From JAPLHV01 sp964464245 (GTDB taxonomy: Bacteria > Caldisericota > JANLFM01): a stretch of DNA of 7,073 nt. A model generated the notes under the pieces. It saw nothing but the letters and a program-made list of their open reading frames with translations, ran no database searches and was not told where the DNA came from. Position 1 is the first letter of the stretch, and every line of letters begins with the position of its first letter. The position numbers were made by a program, and so were the translations under genes. Below, one piece after another: positions 6,593 to 7,073 of the stretch. The stretch spans positions 1-7,073 of the forward strand of contig CAYXFH010000125.1 of assembly GCA_964464245.1 (NCBI GenBank). Reading direction: 5' to 3'.

Positions 6593-6622
6593 CTAAACCT
6601 CCTATTAAGCAGTATTAGATCC

Positions 6623-6656
6623 AACAAGGTTGGCTGTGCGGGCTGTCGACCTTGTT
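6623..6656. repeat. 8-base inverted repeat upstream of the DUF885 gene
   Basis: AACAAGGT at 6623-6630 pairs exactly with ACCTTGTT at 6649-6656. The loop contains GGCTGT twice, at 6632-6637 and 6641-6646. The site ends about 30 bases before the DUF885 start, where an operator or leader hairpin could sit. No convincing -35/-10 pair was found beside it, so the role is open. Confidence 0.35.
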
Positions 6657-6780
6657 CTGTTAACCATAGCCATCTCCCGGAGCGGAGCGTTTCGATGAAG
6701 CTGATCATGAACTTCGGGACAAACCGCACGCAAAACCGACTTTCTTACATTATCAGGATAATAAGGCAAGTCAATCAATG

Positions 6781-7073
6781 TTAGGCTCTCTGTTTTCTCC
6801 CGATCAGGATATAACTCAGCGGTATTCCGGCTTTCGCCTCTTCGATCCGGCGATGCCCGGCAGAAATATCCGTCTCGTATTCGGAGAAATGCTCAACGAC
6901 TAGCCGGTTCTTGATCATACTCATCAGAATGCCGGAGAGCGTGTGGACAAACCAGTATTGCGTGGTCTTCGCTGCGTATTTCGAACCTCCCACATAATCC
7001 AGCCCGCCCTGGTCCATGTAGGGCTCCTTCTTAAAGTAAGGCTCCACGATGCGCAAAGAGGCGGCTTCCTCGC
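6781..7073 (-). CDS. C-terminal part of a SAM-dependent methyltransferase (5' truncated by window)
   Basis: The frame runs in from the right edge and ends at TAA (6783-6781), giving about 96 residues. The segment TTQYWFVHTLSGILMSMIKN, then VVEHFSEYETDIS and IPLSYILIGRK, matches the end of many Methyltransf_11/25-type proteins, in which an inserted cap helix is followed by the final two strands ending in ILxxRK. The SAM-binding motifs lie outside the window, so substrate cannot be judged. A gap of 188 bases separates it from the DUF885 gene on the same strand. Confidence 0.7.
   Translation of the reverse strand, partial: EEAASLRIVEPYFKKEPYMDQGGLDYVGGSKYAAKTTQYWFVHTLSGILMSMIKNRLVVEHFSEYETDISAGHRRIEEAKAGIPLSYILIGRKQRA

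Overview
The window is GC-rich bacterial DNA: about 65% G+C in a counted 60-base stretch of the first full gene, most third codon positions G or C, and several strong AGGAGG-type ribosome sites. The organism cannot be named from the sequence. A GTAGGGGCGA-type repeat and the mix of genes would suit an environmental bacterium, possibly Chloroflexota or a similar lineage, but that is only a guess. The outer parts look like ordinary chromosome: the 3' end of an unrecognised gene and a class V aminotransferase/cysteine desulfurase-like gene on the + strand, and on the - strand a methyltransferase fragment, a DUF885 metallopeptidase-like gene and a small SAM methyltransferase.

Between the two convergent gene sets lies a segment of about 2.7 kb (1600-4319) bounded by a 27-base perfect inverted repeat. 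Each repeat copy supplies the last codons and the TAG stop of the flanking gene, so both unrelated proteins end in Gly-Ser-Gly-Leu. The left part of the segment is lower in G+C (about 42% at 1861-1920) and has no convincing gene, but it holds a MITE-like inverted pair, a 19-base direct repeat, and a promoter-like TTGACA with a perfect 13-base palindrome just downstream. This looks like an accessory insertion with no recognisable transposase.

The segment carries a toxin-antitoxin-like operon: a 34-codon ORF with a strong ribosome site, overlapping by TGATG an HTH (Xre)-Panacea antitoxin, which in turn overlaps a RelE/HigB-like toxin. The toxin is broken by one in-frame TGA, and family-like sequence continues in the same frame beyond it. 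The antitoxin and its probable operator look intact, so the module is probably a disarmed or domesticated system. An intact isochorismatase-family cysteine hydrolase with its own ribosome site fills the rest of the segment.

On the - strand, DUF885 and the small methyltransferase form a tight pair in which the methyltransferase ribosome site overlaps the DUF885 stop codon. The best-spaced start for the methyltransferase is an ATA codon rather than ATG.
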